Positions 21,361 through 33,086 of a stretch of 64,000 nt of DNA are shown piece by piece. The position numbers and the translations under genes are program-made. The notes below the pieces were generated by a model. The model did not search any database, was not told the origin of the DNA, and saw only the letters and a program-made list of their open reading frames with translations. The first letter of the stretch is position 1. Each line of letters opens with the position of its first letter. Origin of the DNA: Neopestalotiopsis rosae (lineage: Eukaryota; Ascomycota; Sordariomycetes; Amphisphaeriales; Sporocadaceae); the NCBI GenBank assembly GCA_023078685.1, contig JALGAS010000003.1:2232001-2296000 (forward strand), written 5' to 3'.

Positions 21361-23325
21361 ATGTTTCTCAAATCTTTTCTTTGCTCTCTGCTCCTGGCAT
21401 CAGGAGCAGTAGCGGCACCGAGCGCCTCGGCACCTTCTCTCTCCAAGAGGTGTACGAACAGCGCCGATGACCGCTCTTGCTGGGGAGACTATGACATCTC
21501 TACCAATTACTATGATGAAGTTCCCGACACTGGTGTTACCCGCGAGTACTGGTGGGACATTGTCAATACGACCGCTGCTCCCGATGGTGTTGAGCGGTTC
21601 ATCCTGTCCGTCAATGGGAGCGTACCCGGCCCTACAATCATTGCCGATTGGGGTGACACTGTTGGTAAGAAGATTCATGCCGCCTCCTCTTTCAGACTTC
21701 ACCTGCTCACCCATCTCAGTTGTACATTTGACAAACTCCATGCAAAATAATGGAACTAGCATTCACTTTCATGGTATCAGACAGAACATGACCATTCAGA
21801 ACGATGGTGTCTCCAGTGTTACACAATGCCCAATTCCTCCTGGAGGCACTTATACCTACACATGGAGAGCCACGCAGTATGGATCAAGTTGGTAGTAAGT
21901 AGACCCTTTTCCCGGTCACAGGGCTCCCCATTGCCTGGCTTGGCACGACTTGCTGTATAGTAGACTAACAAGACTCTAAACAGCCACTCTCACTTTGCCG
22001 TGCAGGCTTGGGATGGAATCTTTGGCGGTATCCTCATCAACGGTCCAGCCACTGCCAACTATGACGAGGATCTCGGAAATCTCTTCTTGAATGACTGGTA
22101 CCACCTGGACGCCGCCGCCATGGCCCTCAGGGCCGAACATGGACCTCCCAAGCTGAACAATGGCCTGATCAACGGCACCAATGTCTACGACGACGGCGGC
22201 TCCCGCTTCGAGACGACCTTCGAGGCGGGCAAGCGGTACCGACTCCGTCTCGTCAACGCCGCCGCCGACACCGTGTTCCGCTTCTCCATTGACGGGCACA
22301 GCCTCGAGGTCATTGCCGCCGACTTTGTCCCCATCGTGCCCTACACCACCGACGTGCTCGCCATCACCATGGGCCAGCGGTACGACGTGATCGTGACGGC
22401 CAACGCCACGTCGGACAGCTACTGGATGCGCGCCCTGATCCAGGACACGTGCAGCAACAATGAGAACTCGGACAATGTCCGCGGTATCATCCGCTACAGC
22501 GACGTCACCTCCACAGCCGAGCCCACCTCCACCGCCTGGGACGGCGCCGACACCAACGGCACGTGCTACGACGAGGACGCGTCCAACCTGGTCCCCTACG
22601 TGGCCATCAACCCGTCCGACGCCGACGTGACCGAGGACTTCGACGTCCAGGTCATCCGCGGCAGCGCCAACTCGTTCCTTTGGGAGATGGGCCCCCACAC
22701 CTTTATCAACCTGTGGGAGTACCCGTCGCTGCAGCAGATCAACGAGGGCAACGACTCGTGGACCGAGCAGCAGCAGGTCTACTCGGTGCCCGACGCGGAC
22801 CAGTGGGTCTACTTTATCATCCAGGAGCCGTCGAGCGGTGTCCCGCACCCAATGCATTTGCGTAAGTCGAGAATGATGATACAAAACAAATGAATGATAG
22901 GTCGTGGCGCTGACGAGGTAAAAAAAAACAGATGGTCACGACTTTTGGATTCTGGGTCAAGGCACTGGAACATATGACACCTCGACCGTGAGCTTGAACA
23001 TGGTCAACCCTACCAGACGAGACGTGGTCCAGCTCCCCGGAAACGGATTCGTCGTCATTGCCTTCAAGACCGACAACCCCGGAGTGAGTCTTTTCTTTCC
23101 TACAAGCCCAATGATGAAAACTTTGGCTAACAATTATGTAACTAGATCTGGACTGTACACTGTCACATTGCATGGCATCTCGCAGAAGGTCTCGCCATCC
23201 AGATCCTGGAGCGCGAGTCCGAGATCCCCGCACTTATTGACACGGATCTGCTCGACTCGACGTGTGCCGCCTGGGACGCTTACGTGTCGGAAGACAATAT
23301 CGTCCAGACTGACTCGGGTATATGA
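21361..23325 (+). CDS. Secreted multicopper oxidase (ascomycete laccase)
   Basis: Five exons, 21361-21664, 21720-21894, 21984-22861, 22932-23083 and 23146-23325, give 562 residues with every phase consistent. A signal peptide (MFLKSFLCSLLLASGAVAA) precedes a short propeptide ending LSKR. All four copper signatures are present: HFHG in exon 2, HSH at residues 161-163, HPMHLHGHDFW across the exon 3/4 junction, and VHCHIAWHLAEGLA in exon 5. The residue ten after the type 1 Cys is Leu, as in high-potential laccases. The chain ends DSGI, matching the DSG-L/V/I plug that closes the solvent channel to the trinuclear copper site in ascomycete laccases. It should oxidise phenols outside the cell with reduction of oxygen to water. 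Lignin, melanin, pigment or detoxification roles cannot be told apart here. Confidence 0.93.
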
Positions 23326-23873
23326 GAGAGATGTTCGTCGACACACACACACACACAACGCCAAAATGAGTATATAGAGTTTGATGGCGTTGGGGGCGAT
23401 GGGTTTTTATGATGATGATATGTAAATAATTGTAATGTTTTTGTTTTGATTAGTCTTGAGCGCAGGAGGCCCGAGTTGCCGACCGATTTATCGATTTGTT
23501 TGGATGAAGAGCTGTGTAGTGCTAGTACTTAAATTCTACTTGGTGACGCAGCGACAACAAAAAGCTCAAGGTGCATAACACACAAGATCATTTATCAAGA
23601 CTCGGGCGAAGATGCGGTGAGCTTTAACCTAGTCCCGTCTTGATCCTTATTGTGCCATCGTAGTCTAGAATCGTCTCGCGACTGACTCATCTGTATTTTG
23701 TAGTGACCTCAACGTGAAGAAAAGGTCGCACCCAAGTCTATAGTATTTGACGCCTTCCTCTTACCAATGCATTGTTTTCCTATGTCCGGCGTATCTCTTG
23801 CACAAGCCCATTCGTCTCTACCACATCTCCATGAAACGCCCGACAAGCAATAGCACGATCGCTTCCTCTTTCT
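23326..23873. other. Convergent 3' region with a short (CA)n run
   Basis: About 550 bp between the convergent laccase and methyltransferase genes. A short CA microsatellite (seven units) lies at about 23341-23356, just after the laccase stop. No gene supported. Confidence 0.5.
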
Positions 23874-24614
23874 CTAAAAGACGCCAGGGATAAATCTCGC
23901 CGTCTTGGCATGCCACCTCTCCCACTCGGCCCCAAAGTGCGCCTTGAGCATCCGCTCCTCCTGGCGGACCCGCGTCCACACGACGGCCGCCAAGACGGAC
24001 AGGGACAGGACCACGGCCGTGGGCTCCCCCAGAGGTGACCAGCTGCGCAGCGCGGCGTGCCAGGCCGGAGGGAACCAGCAGCAGGCGACGCCGTCGGGGC
24101 GCGCCAGCAGGGCCAGGTTGGACACCACGAGCACCACGACGCCCGTGTAGCTCGGGTGCTGTAGGTGGGCGTGGATGCCCGACGTGGTCAGGCGGTCCGG
24201 CCGGCTCAGGGCAAAGGTGAAGTTCTTGCCCAGCGAGGCGTAGGCGACCAGCCGCAGCGGGACGCCCACGCACAGAATCAGGGCCAGGGGCACCGCCGTC
24301 GCGGGCGACCAGGTGATGAGATCCCGGTTCAGGCCGTTGGCGTCGCCGTGGCCCAGGAGGAACGGCGGGAGGTCCGGGTAGTAAAAGGCCAGGAGCAGGG
24401 CGTGCGCGGCGAGGATGCTCATGGGACCAATGGTAAACTTGTTTGTGTGCCGCTTGGTGAGGTTCAGCGTGCTGAGCAGATCCTGCGATGGCGATGGCGC
24501 CTTCTCGGACTCCGAACCTCCCTTGGGATTGGGATTAGGAGGCGAGCAAGCAATGTAGGTGCCCACGGTCGAGACGAGCATGGTGAGTGCCAAAGACACC
24601 TGAGTAAACGACAT
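23874..24614 (-). CDS. ICMT/PEMT-like membrane methyltransferase
   Basis: Single exon from the first ATG (MSFTQ) at 24614, 246 residues. Upstream codons in the same frame are leader. Hydrophobic segments lie near residues 1-22, 65-85, 105-125, 150-170 and 195-212. The C-terminal half has the isoprenylcysteine carboxyl methyltransferase / phospholipid methyltransferase signature: SLGKNFTFAL, then LQHPSYTG, then RVRQEERMLKAHFG and a final WERWHAKTARFIPGVF, the region that binds S-adenosylmethionine. True Ste14 enzymes methylate C-terminal farnesylcysteines in the ER. This protein lacks some of the exact Ste14 spacing, so the substrate is not assigned. Confidence 0.8.
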   Translation of the reverse strand: MSFTQVSLALTMLVSTVGTYIACSPPNPNPKGGSESEKAPSPSQDLLSTLNLTKRHTNKFTIGPMSILAAHALLLAFYYPDLPPFLLGHGDANGLNRDLITWSPATAVPLALILCVGVPLRLVAYASLGKNFTFALSRPDRLTTSGIHAHLQHPSYTGVVVLVVSNLALLARPDGVACCWFPPAWHAALRSWSPLGEPTAVVLSLSVLAAVVWTRVRQEERMLKAHFGAEWERWHAKTARFIPGVF

Positions 24615-25129
24615 GTTGGCGAATATTACCGGCGGCTGACCTTGATGTGTGTTGATATGAAGTTTTGGCACAAGGTCAAAACATGAATAAATAAGAAACG
24701 AAGAAAGCTTATTGGTAAGTGGCAAAGTATATCCTATAGATTTTATGCTACTGGTCTGTGCACAATTCACTACTTGGCCACTGATGCATATAGTCGCACG
24801 CTAAGTCGGATACCTAGACCTTTTGCAGGATCAATCTGACCGGCTATCATCAAGATGTGCTTGTGGCATGTGCTGTACGTGTGGCGTCCCTAGTGCCAGA
24901 TCATGGCATTCTTTAAGCCTCTGTGCGAGCGAGAGTGGACATTGAAAACATGCCCCGAGCTCGATTCGGATAGTCATCCGCCTCTCCAACTTGTCGGCAA
25001 AGACCGCTCAGCAGGCATTTCATAATCTCAGACCAAGACATAGCAATGATGATTCTATAATGATATACTCATAATGATAACTCCTTTGACGCCGTCTGAA
25101 TGTTCAATCTGTGCTCATAGCCAATGTGC
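24615..25129. other. Intergenic
   Basis: About 515 bp with the promoter of the methyltransferase and the 3' UTR of dapB (tandem, both minus). Nothing else supported. Confidence 0.4.
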
Positions 25130-27952
25130 TTAGTTTACAGAAATACTAAGTCTTTTCTTGGCCTCCGCCACTTCCCTCTTTCGAGCCTCCACGATGGGTT
25201 TTGGATCAGCAATTTTGAGCCACTCGCCGTTGAAAGCATTAATGAGCCAGTTGACCAATTCTGTTTCATACGTTAGCATGATCTTTCTAGTCGGTGGGCG
25301 TAATAGCTTACTGTCGTATACAATCTGATTCGCATTATGAAAGTAAATGCCATGGTCACTATCTGGGAACATGTGCAGGTCATAATTCTCCACTCCGGCA
25401 AGATCTAGCTTGTCAAGCAATGTCAAGGTGTTTTGCATGTGTACATTGTCGTCGGCGACACCATGCATAATGAGGAAGCGAACGTTGCCCGAGAGAGCCG
25501 TAGCGTTGCTGATGGCAGTAGCATCATAGCCTGCAGCATTTTCCTGGGGCGTCAGCATGTACCTTTCAGTATAAATGCTGTCGTAGAATCTCCAGTCCGT
25601 CACCGGGGCGACGGCCATGCCGTACTTGAATGTCTGGCCGGCATCCTGCTCAAGAGTCTTGAGCGTGTTGAATCCGCCATATGACCAGCCCCAAATGGCG
25701 ACGCGATTGGCATCAATATAAGGCTTGGCAGCCCAGATCTTTCCAGCAGCAATCTGGTCGTGGGACTCCCAGCGACCAAGGTTCTTGCGCACAACAACAC
25801 GCGCTTCTCGGCCAATGAAGCCAGTGCCCCGCCCATCGACGGTGACCACGACGTAGCCGAGCGCTGCTGCAATGTACGACTGGAAATCGATCCTGAATGC
25901 CTTTGACACCGATTGCGATCCCGGGCCCTGGTACTGCTGAAACAAGATTGGGTATCTCTTGTTCGGGTTGAAGTGAGGTGGGCGTCGCTCGACGTAGTTG
26001 AAATCAAACCCATCAACATGGATAGTGCCGTACTCGAGCAGAGGCAATTCGTACTTCTGAGCTTTGGCGGCCAGGTCTTTGTTTTCCTCAATGAGGTGGT
26101 TGTAAGAGACCTGGTTGCCGGGGGTGCTGAGGACTTTTTGCCACGGAATGCTGGGTCCTTGGTAGGAAAGTAGGACATAGCCGGCATTGCTGGAGAACGA
26201 AGCCGAATAATACCCCTCCTTGGAAGTATCAGTAATCGACTTGAGATCTGTTCCGTCCAGCTTCACACTGTATATGTGGCGTTGAATCGAAGATTCCTTG
26301 GTTGCACGGAAGTAGACCAAGTTGTTCTTGAGATCGACTGCTTGCGGGCCGCCGTCGACCTCCCACTTGCCAGAGGTCAGCATGACTGGGTCCGGATTAT
26401 CCAGAGGTGTGAAATAAGCCAAGTGATCTCCGTTTCCATAGACGACCGTGTCAATGTAACCATCTTCAGGTCGACCATTGCTAGGATCAGCTGGGATGTA
26501 ACGAGTATCCTGAGAAATCTCGAACCAACCGCCGTCAATCTGACCAACGTCATCTGTTCGTACGGTCTTGCCACTTCGCGCAATAACATCGACGAGAACA
26601 ACTCGCATAATGTCGCTGACACGGTTCGTCTCCTTGACCAGCACCTTGTCACCGGCCCAAACGACTTCTGTGATGAGAAGGTCATCCGGGGCAAAGCCTC
26701 CAGCAATGTCAACAGCAAACATGTCACCGCGGCTCATGTCGTAGAACAGCAGATCTACAAAGGGGTTGGGCGAGCCAGCTTTGGGGTACTTGATCTGTCG
26801 CACTTCTGGGTATGACTCCTCCCCTGGCGGTGGGCTCTCACCACTCGGGCGCTCGATGAAGTATTGCACAGGGTACTCTGGGACAAGAGTCTCGTTGGTG
26901 CGCAAAAAAGTCAAGTAGGCACCATCTTCCGACCACCACGTCGCGCTGTTTCCTCCAAAAACCTCCTCTTCGTAGACCCAGTCAGGGATTCCGTAAAAGT
27001 ACTCGGGACCACCATCCTTTGTGACCTGAACCACGTTGGAGCCCTCGATTCGGCGGACGTATAGGTTATTGTTGCTCGTATAGGCCACAGCATTGCTCTG
27101 CGGACTCCATTGTGCCAGCTGTACCCGGAGATCTGGGTTGACCGGGTCCAGAGGCTCAGCCTTTTGGGAAGCAACATCGAAAATCCAGTAAACAGCGGTA
27201 AAAGAATGCCTCCAGTTCTTCTTCACGTCTGTGGCGATCAAGACTTTCTTCAGATTGGGACTTGGCCAGACTTTCTGCGGGCTAATTTGACGATTCTTGT
27301 AGTCAAACCAACCATTCCGCATGAGAGTCTGCTTTGCAAGAACGTCTGCATTGGCGGCAGCGTGTTCAGTATTGAGGCTTCGGACATCCTCAACCACCAG
27401 GTAGTCCTTCTTGGAGGCACCCTGTTCAAGCAATAAACCATCCTCGCCATTGGCACCTTCAATCCAGCTGATGCCATGGCTTGTGGGAGAAAAGAACCCG
27501 GACTGAACCAAGTCGAGACTAATCTTCTTGCCAGATCCGCGGGAGCTAGTAGCCATAGGATCGTGCTCTTTTTCCGACGAGTGTTGGTACGACTTTGACG
27601 ATATGAAAGTGAAGAGGCCGATGCCCCAAGCTGCAGCGAATACGACGGCCATCGCTATCAGTATCCGCTTGAGTTTCCGGTCCATCCCTTGGCCTTTGCC
27701 TTTGAGCCTGCCAGCCGAAGGCAGGAAGGCACCTGTCTCGTCATCATCGCCGTGGCCGAGAGGATCGTCATCGTTGAAATCGGAAAGGTTTCGCTGAGCT
27801 GCAAGCTTTTCTCGTTCGTCAATCTGATCGAAAACAAAACTGGTGGTCGAGACGGACGACAAAGAGTCGCGCGGCGACTTTGGTGATTGTGCTGAGTGCG
27901 CTTGTTAGTAGGGAAGCTCCAACAGCTGTCGCAGAGATAAGGACATACCCAT
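25130..27952 (-). CDS. dapB: Vacuolar dipeptidyl aminopeptidase B (type II membrane serine peptidase, S9B)
   Basis: Proposed exons 27949-27952, 25312-27891 and 25130-25260; about 904 residues. The long frame starts without an ATG; a GTATGT...CTCAG intron (27892-27948, branch CTAAC) joins it to a four-base exon, ATG plus G. The N terminus then reads [19 protein letters not shown], like other fungal DapB cytosolic tails. A 51-nt in-frame intron (25261-25311) removes 17 codons near the 3' end. One membrane span lies near residues 80-100 ([21 protein letters not shown]), then a beta-propeller (DPPIV N-terminal), then the alpha/beta hydrolase domain with nucleophile GWSYGG (about S738), VADDNVH (Asp) and DSDHGIYF (His). 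It removes X-Pro and X-Ala dipeptides in the vacuole. Confidence 0.93.
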
Positions 27953-29608
27953 CCCGACGCGAGAGCGACTCTTCTCCCTCTCGCTCTCTCTCCTCTCGAG
28001 GACAGAAAGGAACAAGCGTCTGAAGTCTAGCTATACTGCGAGAAATGAACTATTACTGCATCAGAAGAAGCTCTCAACAATCAGAGCAACTTTGATAAGC
28101 ATTCGATAAGGACAGCTTCCTGATGCATCTTGCGTGACAGATCGGTCATGGGTTTGGCTGTGGCGCCGGCTTACTGTCCCGCGCTGGGGTGCCAACAAGC
28201 ACTAATGTGACCTGGCAACCCAGGGTCCAACGCTAAATTGCCACTGAACATTGGGGACAGGAGCCACTGGAGGACGTCGCAAACATGGGGCGGCGAGATC
28301 TAACCGAGGGGAGTTGTGGCGGTGCTAAGGAAAGCTAGAACAGGTACCAATCTACAGAGTAAACCACCTATCACTGCCACCGTACCTGACCTTGCTCACC
28401 CCTACGTACCCTGCGTAGGTACCCCAGGTATGCAACTCAACTGCCGGCCAAAACCTAAAAGGATAAAATAAGACAATCACTGTCGCTCAAATTTCCATCT
28501 CCCCAATTCTTTTCCCTCTTCTTCTCCCGGCCAATTGACAATTGCCATTACGAGAACTACAGCCCAGCCATGATATATTCGGCATATTTCGTCCATGCGA
28601 ATGCCAGCTGACCTATCATACAGCCGTGCTATATTGCGTGAAGACGACCCGCAGATGGTGGCTTTCTGGATGCCAAGCTTTCAGCCGAGATGCACCTGGG
28701 CGATCTTCCGATGCCCATTCCGTTAATCTAGAGCTTCCGAAAAATGGAATACTCGTTGTTTACTCCGCATTCGTCACTTCCCACAATGGAAAGTTGAAAG
28801 CCAGTACAATGTACAACGTTCCTGGAAATTAAAGTTACAGCAGGCTACTGCACCGAGGTGTCAGGGCCAACGTATATCTGATGCCGCTAGGGGCAGCACA
28901 CGGTGCTCTGACAACCTTCACCTGAAATCAGACGGGGAGAGTTTGGTGCGCCGTTCAGCGTCCGTCTTGCTTGGCAATTCCTCTTTGACTCTCAGAGCCT
29001 CAGATTAGTGCAACATTTTGGTCGTTCTTCTCACGAGATGTGAGAGCCCGACCTAATTCTGACAGTGTCAGCGCGTCAAAATGAAGAGGAAATCCGGCTG
29101 ATCTTTACAATTGCTTCTTATGCACGTTGGAGGGGCGTGCTGCCGCTTGCGAGTTAGTTACTTGTGCCATCCCATCACCGGAATCATGGCCGTCTATCAT
29201 TGGACACTCAGACGTTGCACGCACATTGGACGACGCCTCCCTTTCCCTGTAGGGACATCGGGAGTTTTCTGTATACGCTGTAATATTCTTGCCTATTCCC
29301 AGAGTATTGGCCTTGGCGGCCCGGCTTTTTAGATTGAACGTTGCACGAATGTCAACCGATCTCGTATTACCAAGTTGATGAAACAGCCTATTATTCTTGG
29401 AATCCTTTACCCGCAGCTCAATACAGCGCCATGACTGCTTTATATACTCTGGTATCTGCCTCCAAACGAGGGCACTGGATGGTTGGATCAGCTTGGCCTT
29501 GGTCGAACTCTCCTACTCTGACCTCTATCAATCCGGTTGCGCCTGTGACCTATGGTTTGAGGCTGCTCTCATCTTATTCTTGGCCAAATTCCAATCTCTT
29601 CGCCAATC
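27953..29608. other. Divergent intergenic region
   Basis: About 1.65 kb between dapB (minus) and the CE4 gene (plus). It contains CT-rich blocks upstream of dapB and a short imperfect palindromic stretch rich in GTACC/GGTACC words at about 28400-28430. The ORF at 29341-29682 overlaps the CE4 start in another frame and is not supported. Confidence 0.45.
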
Positions 29609-32201
29609 ATGAGATCTCAGCTTCTCCCCGGCCTGGTGGCTGGTCTTTTCGCGGTAAAGACGAATGCCCAATGCACCTCTGACCTGACTATCGACGACTT
29701 CTCGCAATGGGGGAATAGAAACAATAGCTTGGGTCAGCGAACCGGCGGTAAAGAACATCATCACAACAGTCAAGGACAGAATAACACTAACTTGCGCCGC
29801 AGATGACGGTACCATGACCTCAATAACAGGCGATCAGGGGTCTGTGGTATTCACCCCAGCTAACGAGGACTCCTATCTCTACGAGAATATCGGCTGTCAA
29901 GCAGCCAAGACCAATGGATTGAATGCCCTCTCCTTTTACGTACTGGGTCCTGCTGGAGGTGAAATAAACGTGGAGATTCAGACCTCTGCTTCGTGCTCCG
30001 AGTCGAATTACACCAGCTTCTACTACACCATCACCAACCTCACGGGATCGGATCAGACAGTGGTTATACCCCTCGAATCATTCACCGGCGCAAACCTGGA
30101 CGCAATACGAGGATTTGTCTGGTATGGCTTTTCATCAAGCAACACGTCGTGGGAGCTCGGCACAGTTGAGCTCATTTGCGATTTTGAGCCCGTCACTTCG
30201 ACTCCAGGTACGAGGACAAGTGCGTGATCCGTATAGTACTATTCAGCTAACAGGAAGGCTAGTACCTTCGTCGACAATACCTACGTCAACAGTATCCTCG
30301 TCGACAGAATCCTCGTCAGCAGTAACCTCGTCGACAGAATCTTCCTCAACAGTATCTTCGCCAACAACATTGGACAAGAAGGATGCTGCCAGTACTAGCA
30401 GCGCCTCGGCCGTGACAACCTCGGCTGCGCCCTCCACAGGGACCTGCAGTAACTTGCTAGTAGATGACTGGGAGTCGCAATCCCGATTGACGTTTCTCTT
30501 CTACAATGCCATGCTCGAGCCTTCTAGTGATGACGGAACCATGAAATCGATCGTGGTCAGCGATGATAACCACGTCACCATCACTCCCAACAGCTCGGAC
30601 TCGTACTTTTTCACCGTTGCAAGTTGTGTTAATGCCAAGAATGTATATGGCGGCATTTCTATCCCGATTACGGCTCCAAAAGGAACCACCTTTGGCGTTC
30701 AGCTGGGCTCTCCAGACAACTGCGGCAATGACACGGATTCGGCCAGCATCTACGTTGAGAGTGCCGACCTTGGCTGGACTTTTGATGGAACCGAACAGCT
30801 CTACAGCATTCCATTCGCCAAGTTTCAAGGTCTCGATACCACAAAGGTGCAAACGATTCTCTTTGCAGGTTTCAGCAACGCCGTGACCTTTGGTCCAATG
30901 GCGTTCTATTGTGGCGATACGCCAAGTCGATATGTCCTTCCTGCGACGACGACACCTGCTACTCCTACCGCAACAGTCCCGGCACCAGCAGGTACTGCAT
31001 CTGCTCTTGTGATCGACAACTTCTCCAAAGAAGATGGCAACACCATGGGATTTTGGCACGGCGCCGACGAGGGAATGTCTTTAACCTGGAGCGGAAAGTC
31101 TGTGACTATCAAATCGGATGACGCCGACTACGCCTTCTACAGCCAGGTCTCAGAGACCTGCAGCGATCTCACCAGCTATAGTAGTTCCTACTTGCACATT
31201 GCCTACAGTGGCAGCAACAAGTTCTCTGTCGCTCTGCAACAGCACAATGCACAATGTAACGAGGAAATCGCCCCTTACCCGGAGACGTGGGATTCTCTCG
31301 AGGCGGCACGCTATGCGTCAGCGAGCGACATCTACATACCAATGTCTCATTTCAACGTCAACCAATCCCGGGCTATTGGTTTTGCTCTGCTAGGATTCTA
31401 CTCGACCGACTCTACCGTCTTGTCCAAGATTGAGATTGTGCCATCCATACCCGCAGACTTCACTATTCCATCCAAACTACCAAGCGGAAATTACGTCTTT
31501 GCCTGCACTCGGCCCAACTCATTCGCATTTGCCATTGATGACGGAGACCCGTTGCTGGCCCAGCAAGTCATGCAAATTGTCAAGGAGGAAGACATCAAAG
31601 TGACATTCTTCACTGTTGGCGCTCCTCTAGATGATAGCAGCACCAATTTGACAAATGTTTACAGAGAAATGATGGCTGAGGGTCACCAGATTGCTCTTCA
31701 TTCTTTTACACACCCAAAGATGGAAGGTCTGCCGTCGTATGAGGCCATTGACTGGGAATACAACAACGACTTTGCTGCCGTGGCAGAAGCCTTTGATGGA
31801 CTTCACACCCCGTACTTTCGTCCTCCCTTCGGCACCGAAGGTGCACGTATGAGGCAGAGGCTTGCCGTTGCTTTAGGCACCGAGACTCCCTACATCGTCG
31901 GTTGGAGTGTTGATGTAGAGGACTGGCTTTGGGCTGAATCAGCCACGCCAGAGAAACAGCTCGACGCATTCAAGCGAGACCTCGCAAAGGGCGGCAATCT
32001 TGTCGTAATGCACTACCTGTATTCGAGTACTGTCGGGTACTTGCAGGAGTTTATTCAACTGGCCAAGGCTACCGGCAAGCAACTTATGCGTGTCGACCAA
32101 TGCATGGAGGTATGTATTGATCATGGAGAACACATCCTGCCTCATCTTCCATGCTCTTTCTTTGCTAACATGAACAGGACCCAAATGCTCCACCTCTATG
32201 A
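29609..32201 (+). CDS. Secreted CE4 polysaccharide (chitin-type) deacetylase with three tandem N-terminal beta modules
   Basis: Exons 29609-29732, 29803-30207, 30263-32109 and 32178-32201 give 799 residues; the exon 3 acceptor could instead be at 30253 (also in frame). A signal peptide (MRSQLLPGLVAGLFAVKTNA) is followed by three related modules of about 140-155 residues: about 22-172, 230-385 and 405-555. Each opens with a (I/V)DDF, VDDW or IDNF motif and carries a D-x-Y core and paired cysteines. A Ser/Thr linker separates modules 1 and 2. The CE4 domain (about 585-790) has IDDGD (D602, D603), HSFTH (H656, H660), YFRPPFG, WSVDVEDW and VVMHY, so the Asp-His-His metal site is intact. It should remove N-acetyl groups from chitin-like polymers outside the cell; the modules may bind carbohydrate (inference). 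The chain ends DPNAPPL. Confidence 0.88.
30275..30430 (+). repeat. Ser/Thr-coding degenerate repeat (linker of the CE4 protein)
   Basis: Repeated 15-24 bp units of the form TCGTCGACAGAATCCTC / TCAACAGTATC encode a Ser/Thr/Glu linker between the first two beta modules. It looks like an expanded, probably O-glycosylated linker; unit number may vary between strains. Confidence 0.6.
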
Positions 32202-33086
32202 TAATGAGCAAATTCAGCAACACTATATTATTCTGGCATGTGCCCATCAAAAGTATTCGATAGTTTTAATTGTACATTCTTCAAACAATTGCCCAAATTC
32301 TCATGTTGGCACGTGCTGTCACGCCCCGGTGATACTGGACTTGATAGTGCATGATGGGCGAATTGATCGAGTTGACATTAATGATTGTTATTGATGGACG
32401 AGAAAAATTGTAGGTTGCCGTCTCAGACCATGCACGATTGCTTTGCCTGCTTAGCAAACTTGGTGTACTGGAACCAACAATGTCTTTGTCCTCGAAAAGA
32501 TCGACCCTCGAACAAAGACATAAAACGGGCACCCAAAGGAACGCCTCTTTGTTAGCCAGAAATCAACGACCCAACAACAGCCTCGCTTAGATGACAATGC
32601 CTCAACCCTCGTCAAGAGTCTAGCCCGTCTTTGAGGGCTCTGCTGCAAGGTTTATGTAGGACTTCCTTTGTGATGCCAACTTGCTATATCACAATGCTGC
32701 CGGCCCCCTGCTCGCATCAATGGACCGGACCCTCCACTGTTCATAAATCATTGACTTTTCTCTTTGAGCCCTCAGCAGATTCAGGATCATAACCCCAGTA
32801 CGCAAGTCGTCTTGGGAACCCCCCTTGCTCTGAAGAACCCGCTTTCGAGGACTCAATAAGTTCTTTACCACTGCACATTCCCTGCTGTTTCCTACGAAAG
32901 GCTGGTCTTTTCTGTTTGTGCCATTCTTGTTTTCTCCTTGTCTCTCTATATATATCTCGTCAGTCTTTCTTGCTTCATCTCGAGCCCCAGCAACGACATA
33001 TCCCACTGTGCTCACTCCAGATAACTCCCGTCTCCCTTTCCACCAACAGCAGACAGAGAAGATAGAGCGGGTCAAACAGAGTCACA
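32202..33086. other. Intergenic and leader of the next gene
   Basis: About 885 bp with the 3' UTR of the CE4 gene and the promoter/leader of the gene at 33087. CT-rich stretches (TCTCTCTATATATATCTCG) precede the start. No further gene supported. Confidence 0.4.

Noticed and set aside
21976..22884. 302-codon ORF antisense to the laccase
   Set aside because: It mirrors the GC-rich third positions of laccase exon 3; Val/Gly/Arg/His-rich composition with no domain is typical of an antisense shadow.
23341..23356. CA run as a functional element
   Set aside because: Only seven dinucleotide units in a 3' UTR; an ordinary microsatellite.
29341..29682. 113-codon ORF overlapping the start of the CE4 gene
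   Set aside because: Different frame, no domain, and it ends inside the CE4 signal-peptide exon.
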